A stretch of DNA of 64,000 nucleotides from HXMU1420-2 sp034670145 (lineage in GTDB: Bacteria > Pseudomonadota > Alphaproteobacteria > Rhodobacterales > Rhodobacteraceae), in assembly GCA_034670145.1 (NCBI GenBank), contig JAXMOA010000011.1, forward strand, positions 1 to 64,000, in the 5' to 3' direction. A model generated the notes under the pieces. That model made no database searches. It was not told the DNA's origin and saw only the letters and a program-made list of their open reading frames with translations. Below are positions 16,466-24,640 of this stretch, piece after piece (position 1 is the first letter of the stretch; each line of letters opens with the position of its first letter). A program made the position numbers and the translations under genes.

Positions 16466-19147
16466 TCAAGCATGTTCGACTCCGAGAAAACCGCCTTCGT
16501 TCTCGTCTTCGCGCGCTTCCATCCGCAAATCTGCCAACTGCTCAGACGTCCAGGCATGCCGCCAGCGAACACCGCATGCCACCCGCACGCGGACCTTCCT
16601 GCTGCCTCCAAGCACCGCGCGATATCCGCGCGCCGGATGGACGTCAGTCAGGTCCTTGCCCCAGAACACCTTCCCAAATCCGACTGACGTATAAGAGAGA
16701 ATGTTGTGCTGGCAGGCAAAGCTGTGGAACACAGCATGTAGATCGTCCATTGGGATTTGATCTGTCGGGCTGCCCGTCACTTCCAGATACTTGCTCGCGA
16801 AAGAGCCAACGGGGTCCATCCGCACCAGTGCCTGGTCGAGCAACCGCTGATGCGTTGCCGACGCTGTGAAGCGTCCCGTGCTGCGCAGGCGCTGGTAGCC
16901 TTCCACAGCCCAACGCAGCATCACCGCGCGATCCAACCACAACTTTTCCGTCAAGTGCGAATCTTCTTTCCCAAAATTCGAATTGGGGAAATGCAGGAAC
17001 TGGAACCGCGAAAACAACACACCGTCGGCATCCCGCAGGCGCGGAACGCTGTTAGACATCAGCAAGAACCGAACGCCCAGCTTGCCAGACCATGCTGTCT
17101 TGAATTTGCGCGCCACGGTCTGGTGATCCTCGCCCGATATGCTCAACAGCGTTTCGGCCAATTGAGCCTGCTTGGTGTTCTGGTCAATCCGAACATCTGG
17201 CAGCACGGCAACAGACTTGCCGATCAAATCCTGCATCGGAAAGCTGCTTTGCAATGCCGTGCTGCTGATGGTCGAGACGGACCCGCTCAGCAGGTTTGTA
17301 AGCAAGCGCCCCATTGTTCCCTTGCCGCTGCGTTTCGGCCCTGTGATCAAGAACATTTTCTGCAGGTTCGTGTCGCCAGAAATGAAATACCCAAACGCCT
17401 CCTGCAACATGTCCAACTGGTCCGCGCCCGTCCCGTCAGGGTAGGTCACTGATGACGTAAGCCAGCGCCCAAAACCTGACGCCTCAAACGCTGGGGCATT
17501 CGGTTCCCAAGGCGCATCAATCGAAACCGTGTTGAACAAGTCGGGCGTATGCGGGTGCAATTTCAGTGAGTCTAGACACAGCAGCCCGTTCTGGCATGCC
17601 ATTACGTTTTCGATCTGTGGCTTGCCCTGCCAACCGAATGTTGCGCGCCCGTCTCGCTCTGTCAAAGCCCTGAGTGCCAGCAGAATCTCGTTCACCCACT
17701 TGCCGCTGGGCCGCGCTGACTTTGGTCCCCTGGGACTCTCCACAAGGCATGTGTCGAGCCAGAGATAAACTTCGTGGCGGATTTCGTCGGGCAGTGCCTC
17801 GTCCCAGCGCGCGCCTCGCCAGCGATAAAACGTGTCCTGCCAGTTCGCCAAAGTGCCGGACGGATACATAGCAGAGAGAAATTCCCGCGCGGTCCTTACA
17901 TGAGCGCTGCCAGATAGAACAACAGGCGTCGCAGTCGCAGGCGTCGCGCCATCACCCACAGCCGCAGGCAGCGTCGGGACAGCAGGCAGCGCGCAAAGTT
18001 CGTACTTGGTCCCCTTGTCCCCGCCACTGTGCGCAAAGCTATGCACGAGCGGCGGGCGTTGGTTCGAGTAGAGTCGCGCCACGCTGCGCCCACCTGCGTA
18101 TTCAGCTTCCAGCGGATCTGCACAGTTCACGCCATGCCAGCGCGCGGGGTCAGCCAGTATCTGGCCAACCGTGACGACGCCTTGCGCTGTATGCAGTTCG
18201 AACTCACGAAACAGCGTCTGGCCATTCATCGCGCTTTCCACAACCTTGCGCGCAGCTTTAATGCTGATCCCTTGGCGCTTTGCGATGTCCTCGGCCCGCG
18301 ACGAGACATATTCCCCCCGCACGCGGTCCATCTCTGGCTTCAAACCAGCCTCGGCATCAGCCAGCATTTTACGCAGGCGCTTGCGCTCGTTGGCGCTCAG
18401 ATCAGGAATGAATTTCGCCGTGTCCAGCACCTCGGTCCCAGGCCGCAGCTGCCATTGCTTGTCCTGCGTCACAGGCGGCACGCAGGCGGCCCGCAGATAG
18501 ATCGGCTGGCTTGGAACCTTCAATGCTTGGTCCACCCACGAGCGGGCCAGAAACGCGCCTGTGCTGCTCAGCTTGTGGCGCTCATAGCCTGTCAGGATCA
18601 TGCGTTCATGCAGCGCCACCAAGGCGCGGGGAATGTCCGACGCGTCCAGAACATGAAAGAACGAATGCGCGCCTTTCAATCCCGTTGACGTGACCCCAAG
18701 CGTCACGTTACTGGACGAACTGGACGAGTGCAGACAGGCATAGTCTGCCATCGCGGGGACGGCCCCGACGAGCGCAGCCAAAACATCATCGAAACTGAAA
18801 TTCTCACCATTTCGCCCGTCACTGTCGATGCACATCAGTCCTGCCCCTGGCTGGAATGCCAAGTGCGCGTTGGAGCGGGCAATCGCGCACGCGTCCTCGG
18901 CCTGCGCAATCGGCAGCACCAGCGCCTCGTTGCGGTCAGCGATGCCAGCGGTCAGGTGATAGTCTGGCGTCAGTCCGCCCAAGAACGCATGTAGCTGGGC
19001 CAAAGCCTCGCATTCCACTGTCTGGTATTGGCTGCGGATCAGCGCGCCGTTTGTCACCTTCGCCAGAGAGCCATCGGCGGCCTGGTGGTATGACTTACCT
19101 GGTGGCGGGCTGCCTGCGTCGTCGTGTTCAAAGAGGCCGAATTTCAT
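16466..19147 (-). CDS. Satellite/phage primase-helicase (AEP-like primase plus SF3 helicase)
   Basis: 893 residues. The N-terminal region carries a CIDSD acidic pair (D108, D110) and an HSFFHV histidine motif (161-166) fitting an archaeo-eukaryotic-type primase. Residues 430-600 resemble the D5-type helicase preface. A superfamily 3 helicase follows with Walker A GPKRSGKGT at 603-611 and LMSNSVP downstream. Such proteins start and drive autonomous replication of P4-like elements after excision. It overlaps the preceding 128-residue gene by ATGA. The C-terminal part may bind the origin, possibly the inverted repeat just after the gene. Confidence 0.85.
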   Translation of the reverse strand: MKFGLFEHDDAGSPPPGKSYHQAADGSLAKVTNGALIRSQYQTVECEALAQLHAFLGGLTPDYHLTAGIADRNEALVLPIAQAEDACAIARSNAHLAFQPGAGLMCIDSDGRNGENFSFDDVLAALVGAVPAMADYACLHSSSSSSNVTLGVTSTGLKGAHSFFHVLDASDIPRALVALHERMILTGYERHKLSSTGAFLARSWVDQALKVPSQPIYLRAACVPPVTQDKQWQLRPGTEVLDTAKFIPDLSANERKRLRKMLADAEAGLKPEMDRVRGEYVSSRAEDIAKRQGISIKAARKVVESAMNGQTLFREFELHTAQGVVTVGQILADPARWHGVNCADPLEAEYAGGRSVARLYSNQRPPLVHSFAHSGGDKGTKYELCALPAVPTLPAAVGDGATPATATPVVLSGSAHVRTAREFLSAMYPSGTLANWQDTFYRWRGARWDEALPDEIRHEVYLWLDTCLVESPRGPKSARPSGKWVNEILLALRALTERDGRATFGWQGKPQIENVMACQNGLLCLDSLKLHPHTPDLFNTVSIDAPWEPNAPAFEASGFGRWLTSSVTYPDGTGADQLDMLQEAFGYFISGDTNLQKMFLITGPKRSGKGTMGRLLTNLLSGSVSTISSTALQSSFPMQDLIGKSVAVLPDVRIDQNTKQAQLAETLLSISGEDHQTVARKFKTAWSGKLGVRFLLMSNSVPRLRDADGVLFSRFQFLHFPNSNFGKEDSHLTEKLWLDRAVMLRWAVEGYQRLRSTGRFTASATHQRLLDQALVRMDPVGSFASKYLEVTGSPTDQIPMDDLHAVFHSFACQHNILSYTSVGFGKVFWGKDLTDVHPARGYRAVLGGSRKVRVRVACGVRWRHAWTSEQLADLRMEAREDENEGGFLGVEHA

Positions 19148-19530
19148 GCCTGCACCCCCGCATGACAGAGATGCTTTTGCAGGGTCAGCAACATGCGCTC
19201 TTGCGCAATCAGCTTTTCTTCCCGTGGGGAAATATCATTCCCGAGTATCACTATGCTCTCCACGGCGAATGTCCCGCAGCCCGCCACGTCTATTCCGACG
19301 GCCAGCCAGGCCTTGCTGTCCTCTACGTCCAGCGTCGGATCGTAGCTTGGGAAGCCCTGCAATGCCTCCCTCGTGATCTGCATCACCTGTGGCTCCCAAT
19401 TGGCGGCCAGCAAGCGTTCAAGGGCGCGGGTCAATGCGGCCAAGGCGTCCTCCTGCGTCACGCCAAAATCTCGGGCGATCAGGGCAGCGGCGCGGCGGCG
19501 TTCGTTTCGGTTCATCATTGGATATTCCAA
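19144..19530 (-). CDS. Island protein of unknown function (128 aa)
   Basis: 128 residues (ATG codons at 19518 and 19515 are alternative starts). A basic N-terminus NRNERRRAAALIARDFGVTQ is followed by a helical segment and a C-terminal helix EEKLIAQERMLLTLQKHL. It overlaps the primase-helicase start by ATGA, so it is co-translated with it. An accessory replication role is plausible from position only; I recognise no family. Confidence 0.65.
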   Translation of the reverse strand: MEYPMMNRNERRRAAALIARDFGVTQEDALAALTRALERLLAANWEPQVMQITREALQGFPSYDPTLDVEDSKAWLAVGIDVAGCGTFAVESIVILGNDISPREEKLIAQERMLLTLQKHLCHAGVQA

Positions 19531-19616
19531 ATTCTGGCCAGTGCGCTATGCTGGCCGTGCATCCCAAATCACAGCCAAACAGGCACCAGCGGGGCAGCAT
19601 TCGTGCTGCCTCGTTT

Positions 19617-19793
19617 TCATTCTGCGGGTGTCAGGTATGCCATCACGTCAGCGCGCCGATAGCGCACCCAGCGGCCATTCTTGAGCCAACGCGGCCCCTC
19701 GCCACGCAGCCGCCAACGGCATAGCGTTTCGGGGCGGATGCCAAGAAACTCAGCCGCTTCTGCGGGTTTCAAAAGATCGGGATTGTCGCCCAT
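19617..19793 (-). CDS. AlpA/excisionase-like helix-turn-helix protein
   Basis: 58 residues opening MGDNPDLLKPAEAAEFLGIR, a MerR/AlpA-type winged HTH (HTH_17). The recognition helix is PETLCRWRLRG, the wing is RWVRYRRADVMAYL. In satellites, AlpA proteins control excision and activate the replication operon. It is placed 80 bp before the 128-residue/primase genes and after the integrase block, a typical regulatory position. Confidence 0.85.
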   Translation of the reverse strand: MGDNPDLLKPAEAAEFLGIRPETLCRWRLRGEGPRWLKNGRWVRYRRADVMAYLTPAE

Positions 19794-19896
19794 GGTATCA
19801 CCTCATTGTGTTTCGGTGATTACCCATAATGGACAGAAAAAGCGGCTCGGCAACAGTGCGAGGGGGACAGGCAATGCATGTCCCCCTCCAACATGT

Positions 19897-20619
19897 TCAG
19901 TGTTTGCTATCGCGCTGCAATGCCTTGCGGGTCGAGCTGCCCTTGTCCAAGGCGGCGTCCATGAATGCCCCAACGTCGGCATAGCCGTAGACGTCAGCCA
20001 GCGCCGCAAGCTGGGCGTCACTGGCCTTCTTGACCCGCGCCAGCAGGCTTAGCCCGCTCGGCCCATCCAGCCCGAACGCAGCCCATGCGCGGTGGGCGCG
20101 TGCCCGTGCATCTGACTGACGGCGCGTGTTGCCGCGCTGCTGGCCACGCTGGGCCAGTTCCGCCTCTGCGGCCCGTGCCTTGGCATCTCGCAACGCGGTC
20201 CCCAGAGCGTGACGCTCTGTGTCACTCATAGGGGCCAGCCAGTCCACAGCCCGTAATGCCACGCGATCCAGCGCAGGGCCAAAGTCGCCCCCGGCTGCCC
20301 AGAAACGAAACGTCGCTATCGCCTCGTAACATTCCAGATAGAACGCCAGAGCTGGGCTGGCCTCGCCTTGCGTAACAGCCCAACGCAGCCCTTCGCGGTC
20401 CCCTGCGTCCAGCCCATCTGGCAATGAGTGGGCCGCCTCGGCTGCCATGGCGCTCAACACCTGCACAGCGTCCCCAGATCGGGCGGCGGCGTCCCGATAC
20501 AAATGCTGTTTGCTCGGGTCGTCTTGGTCCTCGTCCACCTGAGCCGTATACCAAGCCTTGTCCAGCGCGGGGATATACTCGCGCAAGCCGTCCAGCCCAG
20601 CGGTCAGATCGTCCATCAT
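19897..20619 (-). CDS. Island protein of unknown function (240 aa)
   Basis: 240 residues, alanine-rich and helical, no membrane segment or known catalytic motif. A basic stretch (RGQQRGNTRRQSDARARAHR) near 155-175 precedes a C-terminal helical domain with AALADVYGYADVGAFMDAAL. Its start overlaps the preceding 100-residue gene (ATGA), so int, the 100-residue gene and this one form one operon. Function unknown; nucleic-acid binding is possible from the basic stretch. Confidence 0.65.
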   Translation of the reverse strand: MMDDLTAGLDGLREYIPALDKAWYTAQVDEDQDDPSKQHLYRDAAARSGDAVQVLSAMAAEAAHSLPDGLDAGDREGLRWAVTQGEASPALAFYLECYEAIATFRFWAAGGDFGPALDRVALRAVDWLAPMSDTERHALGTALRDAKARAAEAELAQRGQQRGNTRRQSDARARAHRAWAAFGLDGPSGLSLLARVKKASDAQLAALADVYGYADVGAFMDAALDKGSSTRKALQRDSKH

Positions 20620-20918
20620 GCTGTCACCCCGCCGCGCAGGAGCATGTACAGGTCTGCGATGCTGGTCGTGTCCTCACTGGACACATCGTCCGCGTGCGAA
20701 TGCACCCAGCGGATTTTCCTGCTGGGATCTTCTTCCACAAAAATCACCTGTGGGTCGCGGCTAATGTGGTCCGTGTCGGCCAGATCGTCTTCAAATAACA
20801 GTCGAAAACCCACCGCCGCCTTGCTCGAAGCAAAAACAGACATTTCGCCAGCCTTCCAGCCTCTGTAGCGATCTGCAAAATCGGCACGCGGCCGGGTGAA
20901 AGGTGTAACTTTGATCAT
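20616..20918 (-). CDS. Island protein of unknown function (100 aa)
   Basis: 100 residues opening MIKVTPFTRPRADFADRYRG. Mixed alpha/beta with HSHADD near the middle of the second half. It overlaps the integrase stop and the following gene by ATGA at both ends. No family recognised. Coupling to integrase suggests a small element-specific regulator or accessory factor. Confidence 0.6.
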   Translation of the reverse strand: MIKVTPFTRPRADFADRYRGWKAGEMSVFASSKAAVGFRLLFEDDLADTDHISRDPQVIFVEEDPSRKIRWVHSHADDVSSEDTTSIADLYMLLRGGVTA

Positions 20919-22069
20919 GCCACAAGTCCCTCAACATGGTTTTGCCATCCTCGGATCACCTCGGCGGCCTCGTCCCGAAAGTCATGCTGCTGATATGCCT
21001 TGGCAAGGCCGTCACGCTGGACGCTGTGCGCCAGTGCAGCCTCGCTGGCCTCATGGTCGTATCCCTGAGCTGCGGCCCATGTTCGCAAGCTGCGACGAAC
21101 ATCGTGCATCCGCAAGTCTGCATCCAGCCCAGCAGCGGGCCGCCATTGCTTGCGCCATGCCAGGTTGAGCCTGTTCGTGTTCTCGCCAAAGACGCAGCCC
21201 TCGCATTGCATGATCGGCTGCACCTGTTCCAGCGCCCACGGCGTCAGGGGCGTCCAGTGATCCCGTCCAGCCTTCATGGCACCCGCAGGCCACTCGATGC
21301 CTGCTTGCGTGATCCAGTCACGATGCAGCGCCTGCACAGCGCCGCTACGCTGGGCCGTCAGCAACAGCACCTTGCCAGCCGTAGCCGTTAGCGCCGTCAA
21401 GCTGTCCGCAGAGTGCCACAGCGCCCGAATTTCGTCGTCAGACAGGACGCGGGTTCTGGCGGCTGGGGCAGGGGCCACGCGCTTGGCACGCGGCAGCCGC
21501 ACCTCTGCCAGTTCGCGGTCCTCGGCCCAGCCCAGAAAGCTGGACAACACGCGATAGAACAACGCGCCACCCGACGCGCTGGCATCCGTCGCCGCATCCA
21601 CAAGACGCATCAGATCGGCGCGGGTCACGTCTTGAATGCGTGACGCGGCCGCGTCACTGTCAAGCAGGCTTCGCTCCATAGCGCGGCGGTAATCGTAGCG
21701 GGTCTTGTCGGACCAAGAATGCTTTGTGCTGTCCAGCCAGCGGTTGACGTGATCGGCCAGCGTCTCGCCGCTCTTGGTCTTGGCCGATGCCGTTTCGACT
21801 TGTTGAGCGGGGTCCGCGCCTGCGCGAATTTCCAGCTTCATCTGGGCGGCCTGCTTGCGGGCAGCATCAACCGTCAGCTCACCCAGCTTGCCAATGGTCA
21901 CGCGCTTATACTTGCCCGTGCCGCGTACCTGATAATTCAGGAACAAAGTCACGGCACCAGACGCGGCCATGCGCGCGCCGTAGCCCTTAACTTCAGTGTC
22001 CCATGCGATCTGCCCAGCATCCAAGCCCGTCAGGTTGCGGGCGCTCAGCCTTGCCTTGATGGCCGCCAT
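20915..22069 (-). CDS. int: Tyrosine integrase of the tRNA-Thr island
   Basis: 384 residues. An N-terminal DUF4102-like arm-binding domain (about 1-90), a core-binding domain (100-195) and a catalytic domain with R241 (TAQRSG), H322 and R325 (HDVRR), H348 (LAHSV) and nucleophile Y359 (AYQQHDF). All catalytic residues are present. GGAGAATGAT precedes ATG 22069. The gene starts 150 bp inside attR and reads inward, and it should catalyse integration into and excision from tRNA-Thr. Confidence 0.95.
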   Translation of the reverse strand: MAAIKARLSARNLTGLDAGQIAWDTEVKGYGARMAASGAVTLFLNYQVRGTGKYKRVTIGKLGELTVDAARKQAAQMKLEIRAGADPAQQVETASAKTKSGETLADHVNRWLDSTKHSWSDKTRYDYRRAMERSLLDSDAAASRIQDVTRADLMRLVDAATDASASGGALFYRVLSSFLGWAEDRELAEVRLPRAKRVAPAPAARTRVLSDDEIRALWHSADSLTALTATAGKVLLLTAQRSGAVQALHRDWITQAGIEWPAGAMKAGRDHWTPLTPWALEQVQPIMQCEGCVFGENTNRLNLAWRKQWRPAAGLDADLRMHDVRRSLRTWAAAQGYDHEASEAALAHSVQRDGLAKAYQQHDFRDEAAEVIRGWQNHVEGLVA

Positions 22070-22222
22070 ATCATTCTCCGTTCGTGTCAGTCTCCTGTCA
22101 GTGTTTGTCAGTCATTTAGGTGCAATTCAAGTCGTGCAGTGTCATTGAAAATCATCAGGCAATATATTGAAAAATATGCTATAACCTTTGTTTTTATGGA
22201 TATTGTGAATTTTTTGACTTTA
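22070..22222. other. attP-arm region between int and attR
   Basis: AT-rich 150 bp upstream of int with recurring TGTCAGT-type half-sites (GTGTCAGTCTCCTGTCAGTGTTTGTCAGT near 22085-22113). These look like integrase arm or excisionase binding sites and should also include the int promoter. Confidence 0.45.
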
Positions 22223-22271
22223 ATTTGTAATCAGTAGGTCCGCGGTTCGAGTCCGTGTGGGGGCACCATTT
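22223..22271 (+). repeat. attR, 49-bp direct repeat (3' tRNA-Thr copy)
   Basis: Exact copy of 7846-7894, carrying the tRNA-Thr sequence from the anticodon loop to CCA plus TTT. Without the 5' half it is not a functional tRNA. Confidence 0.93.
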
Positions 22272-22718
22272 TTTCTGTGTAATATGCTGCTGGGCTGCGT
22301 TGTTGGATGCCGCTTGCAAGGCCTTCGTCCCCGCCATGAAAACCGCTTAAGATTCGCTATGATACTGTGAAACGGCACCACGGCCTCCCATAGGCGCCAC
22401 TCTGGTTTCTTCGCCGGGTGAGGTAGGTAACTGATGCTTTGTCCATCCAAGGCAATCATTCCGCGCTAGGCTTCGAGATAGTTAAAGCGGCAGCGAATGC
22501 GGATCACGCCGCGCCCGCTGCCGTCGCCGGTGGTCGCTTGCCAAAGCGGCATCCATCGCCTTGCGGCGCCCGCCCTGCTGCTTGCCGGGGTTGCTCGGCC
22601 CACGGGTGCCTTTCGCATTGTGCTCGTTTTTTTCGATTGTTCATTTTAGTCATGAGTTGTGATACCTTTAAAGAGCAGTGAGATGATATGAGCAGCACAT
22701 AAGATAGGAATAACCGAG
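22272..22718. other. Gene-free stretch right of the island
   Basis: No convincing gene. A 50-codon minus-strand frame (22466-22618) lacks a ribosome site and any similarity I know. A T-rich tract TTTTTTTCGATT lies near 22628. This probably belongs to the pre-insertion chromosome or to an older element together with the AT-rich gene that follows. Confidence 0.5.
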
Positions 22719-23681
22719 CTACGAATCCCATGTTTCGGTGTTTATGATTGTCTGCCAAGCTTCGGCATAAGACAGCGGAGCGCCAAAGGTGTGTTTGAAC
22801 AGTCTCTGGCAAGCATTCAGATATGCCTGTTTGAGGGCATCGCCTTGAAGTTCCAGCCTTTGTGACGCTTCAAGAAATGGGCGTAGATGGTGGGGCATTA
22901 CTCTAGAATTCACACCTGGCGCCCAAGTTGTATCTATTGGCTTCTCTGGATGGCTACTCTCATGGTCCAGTTCTCTAACTAACGGATCATTAAGTATCTT
23001 CAACGCTTCTGTATTTAGATAGTTCGGTCCATTGGCAGCAATAAACAGTGCTACAGAGGCATGCATCAATGCTTGTTCGTTCTTGTTTTCTTCAAGTAGT
23101 TGTTCGGCCATATTTTTTTGAATAAGAGCATATTTTTCCCAGTCACCAGCTTGTGCGTATACACCAATTAGCCGATTGTATTCGGCCCACTGAGCATCTC
23201 GTTCAAGGCGGTGCTTCTGTCTTATGTGCTTTTCAACTTGCTCTCTTATGCCATCAGCGCAAGAAAAAATTCTATTTTTCAGAATTCTGGAATTTACCTC
23301 ATGCAAATCTAGTGGAGCAACCCTACCAGCCAGTTCCAATTTCCTTCCACTTTCTGGAAGGCCATTGTCCTTTGCCAACGTTTTCAACTCAGCAAGAGAG
23401 AAGCTGCTGACAATGCTAGCCTCGATGCTTGCCTCCACAAGCAGCTGGGAACCCAACAATGCGTCTACGAAATTCTGCGCGTCTGCGCCGTATTTTGACT
23501 TCAGATGGGCGGCATATTCCTGCGAAATTGCCTTTTTTACGCTGGCTGACTTCACAAAGTTCGAGAGGAACTCAAGTTGCTCAGAGTCATCAATCTCTAC
23601 CGTCGCTGCTTTTTCTTTGGTGATTGGAACAGTTCCCCGTGATGTTTCCTTTCCAAGCCACCCGAACAGTTTGTCGAACAT
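22719..23681 (-). CDS. AT-rich orphan protein with SAP-like motif
   Basis: 320 residues from ATG 23681 (GAGGG nine bases upstream). Residues about 95-130, FSLAELKTLAKDNGLPESGR then KLELAGRV, match the SAP helix-extended-helix pattern, which in other proteins binds DNA. The remainder is helical with TPR-like spacing (KYALIQKNMAEQLLEENKNEQALMHASVALF). Its base composition is clearly richer in A/T than neighbouring genes, suggesting foreign origin. It lies just outside attR and may be left from another island. Function unknown. Confidence 0.65.
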   Translation of the reverse strand: MFDKLFGWLGKETSRGTVPITKEKAATVEIDDSEQLEFLSNFVKSASVKKAISQEYAAHLKSKYGADAQNFVDALLGSQLLVEASIEASIVSSFSLAELKTLAKDNGLPESGRKLELAGRVAPLDLHEVNSRILKNRIFSCADGIREQVEKHIRQKHRLERDAQWAEYNRLIGVYAQAGDWEKYALIQKNMAEQLLEENKNEQALMHASVALFIAANGPNYLNTEALKILNDPLVRELDHESSHPEKPIDTTWAPGVNSRVMPHHLRPFLEASQRLELQGDALKQAYLNACQRLFKHTFGAPLSYAEAWQTIINTETWDS

Positions 23682-23974
23682 CTGTACCCTCTCTTACCTT
23701 GCCTGCTGCTCGAAGATTGTTCCATGCGAACGCCTGAAGCAAGTTCCGCCTTCGAGCGCAGGAGGGCTGTGACACCCGCGACATAAGCCCCGGCTGCGCC
23801 CACCATGTCGCGATTTTCTCAGGTGTGTAATCCTCCGATTTTCAATTGCTTGAGGAGGCAGGCTTGCCCAGTGATCGGCGGTGGGTCTCTGGCCTGGCGA
23901 CGGTCGGCTTGTCGGTGTGGGCGAAACCGGGTGGTTTGCAAATTTGATATTGACCCGTCCGGTGATATCAGGCA
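23682..23974. other. Intergenic stretch before the riboswitch
   Basis: About 290 bp holding the divergent promoters of the orphan gene (minus) and the cobalamin-controlled operon (plus). No gene recognised. Confidence 0.4.
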
Positions 23975-24175
23975 CCGCATGAAGAGATGGTTCCCGATGG
24001 TACGCCCAAGGGATGAAAAGGGAATTCGGTGAGGGGTGCCATTTGGTCCCGAATCCGGAACTGCCCCCGCAACTGTAAGCGTTGAGCGACGCCAAACAGC
24101 CACTGGCCCTTGTGCGGGCCGGGAAGGTTGGCCGAGCCGCGATCCGCAAGTCAGGAGACCTGCCATCAGATGTTC
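23975..24175 (+). promoter_or_regulatory. Cobalamin (B12) riboswitch
   Basis: All the diagnostic blocks are present in order: GGGATGAAAAGGGAAT with TCGGTGAGG (about 24012-24037), AATCCGGAACTGCCCCCGCA with ACTGTAAGCG (about 24053-24082), CCACTGG (about 24101), GGGAAGG (24121), and the B12 box GCAAGTCAGGAGACCTGCC at 24146-24164. It is placed upstream of an ABC importer operon, so adenosylcobalamin binding should shut off uptake when B12 is plentiful. Confidence 0.95.
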
Positions 24176-24213
24176 AACCAACCCGGGGCGGGGTGTCCTG
24201 GCAGGAGGATTTG

Positions 24214-24300
24214 ATGGCACGTCATGCGTGTGTTTACAGGACCGAGATGATCCGCCTGCGTTTGGGCACAAGCGGGGCGGGATATGTCCGACACGGTTGA
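24214..24300 (+). CDS. 28-residue leader peptide downstream of the riboswitch
   Basis: GCAGGAGG at 24201-24208 sits six bases before ATG 24214, the best Shine-Dalgarno in the leader. The frame reads MARHACVYRTEMIRLRLGTS and eight more residues, ending TGA at 24298-24300, 17 bases past the DUF1636 start. It may couple translation of the DUF1636 protein to the riboswitch, or be the element whose ribosome site is masked. Not a known family; could be chance. Confidence 0.4.
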   Translation: MARHACVYRTEMIRLRLGTSGAGYVRHG

Positions 24301-24640
24301 TCATGCTCTTTTGATTTGCAGCACCTGCCAGGCTGGCCGGTCCGTTGCGGCGGTGAAGGCCGGGCTGGCGGAGCGGCTGCCACGGGGGTTTGCGGTCCGG
24401 ACGGTGGACTGTATGGCGGGCTGTGCGCATCCTCGGACTGTTGGGTTTCAGGCGGTTGGCAAGGCGCAATATCTGTTTGGCGATATCCAGACGGCGCAGG
24501 ACGTGGCGGCCCTGGCGGCCTTTGCGCAGCAGTATTTCGACAGTCCGGATGGGTGGACAAACGCCACGGATCGCCCGCGGGCCCTGTTCAACAAGACATT
24601 GTCGCGTCTGCCGGGGCTGCCATCGGGGTGGTCGGCATGA
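24284..24640 (+). CDS. DUF1636 family cysteine-motif protein
   Basis: 118 residues with CSTC at 13-16 and a second pair in CMAGCAHP near 43-50, the DUF1636 pattern. The cysteines resemble those of thioredoxin-like 2Fe-2S ferredoxins, so metal or cluster binding is likely. The family commonly sits in cobalamin-regulated gene clusters. Here it is first in a riboswitch-controlled operon and overlaps the ATPase gene by ATGA. Its precise part in cobalt/cobalamin use is unknown. Confidence 0.8.
   Translation: MSDTVDHALLICSTCQAGRSVAAVKAGLAERLPRGFAVRTVDCMAGCAHPRTVGFQAVGKAQYLFGDIQTAQDVAALAAFAQQYFDSPDGWTNATDRPRALFNKTLSRLPGLPSGWSA

Larger units (their letters stand above)
7846..22271. mobile_element. 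14.4-kb island integrated in tRNA-Thr (phage-satellite-like, type I R-M cargo)
   Basis: Two identical 49-bp direct repeats (7846-7894 and 22223-22271) bound the segment; the left one is the 3' end of tRNA-Thr. Inside, on the minus strand from right to left, are an integrase, two small unknown genes, an AlpA-like HTH protein, another small gene, a primase-helicase, an HNH-terminase small subunit frame and a terminase large subunit. A plus-strand hsdMSR block and IS remnants occupy the left third. Portal, capsid, tail and lysis genes are absent. The gene set resembles phage satellites; a decayed prophage is the alternative. Confidence 0.9.

Noticed and set aside
22220..22459. A minus-strand 79-residue frame ending PTRTRTADLLITN
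   Set aside because: That ending is the antisense translation of the tRNA fragment in attR, a well-known annotation artefact.
22466..22618. A 50-residue minus-strand frame in the gap right of the island
   Set aside because: No ribosome site, no similarity recognised, and overlapping frames are equally open.
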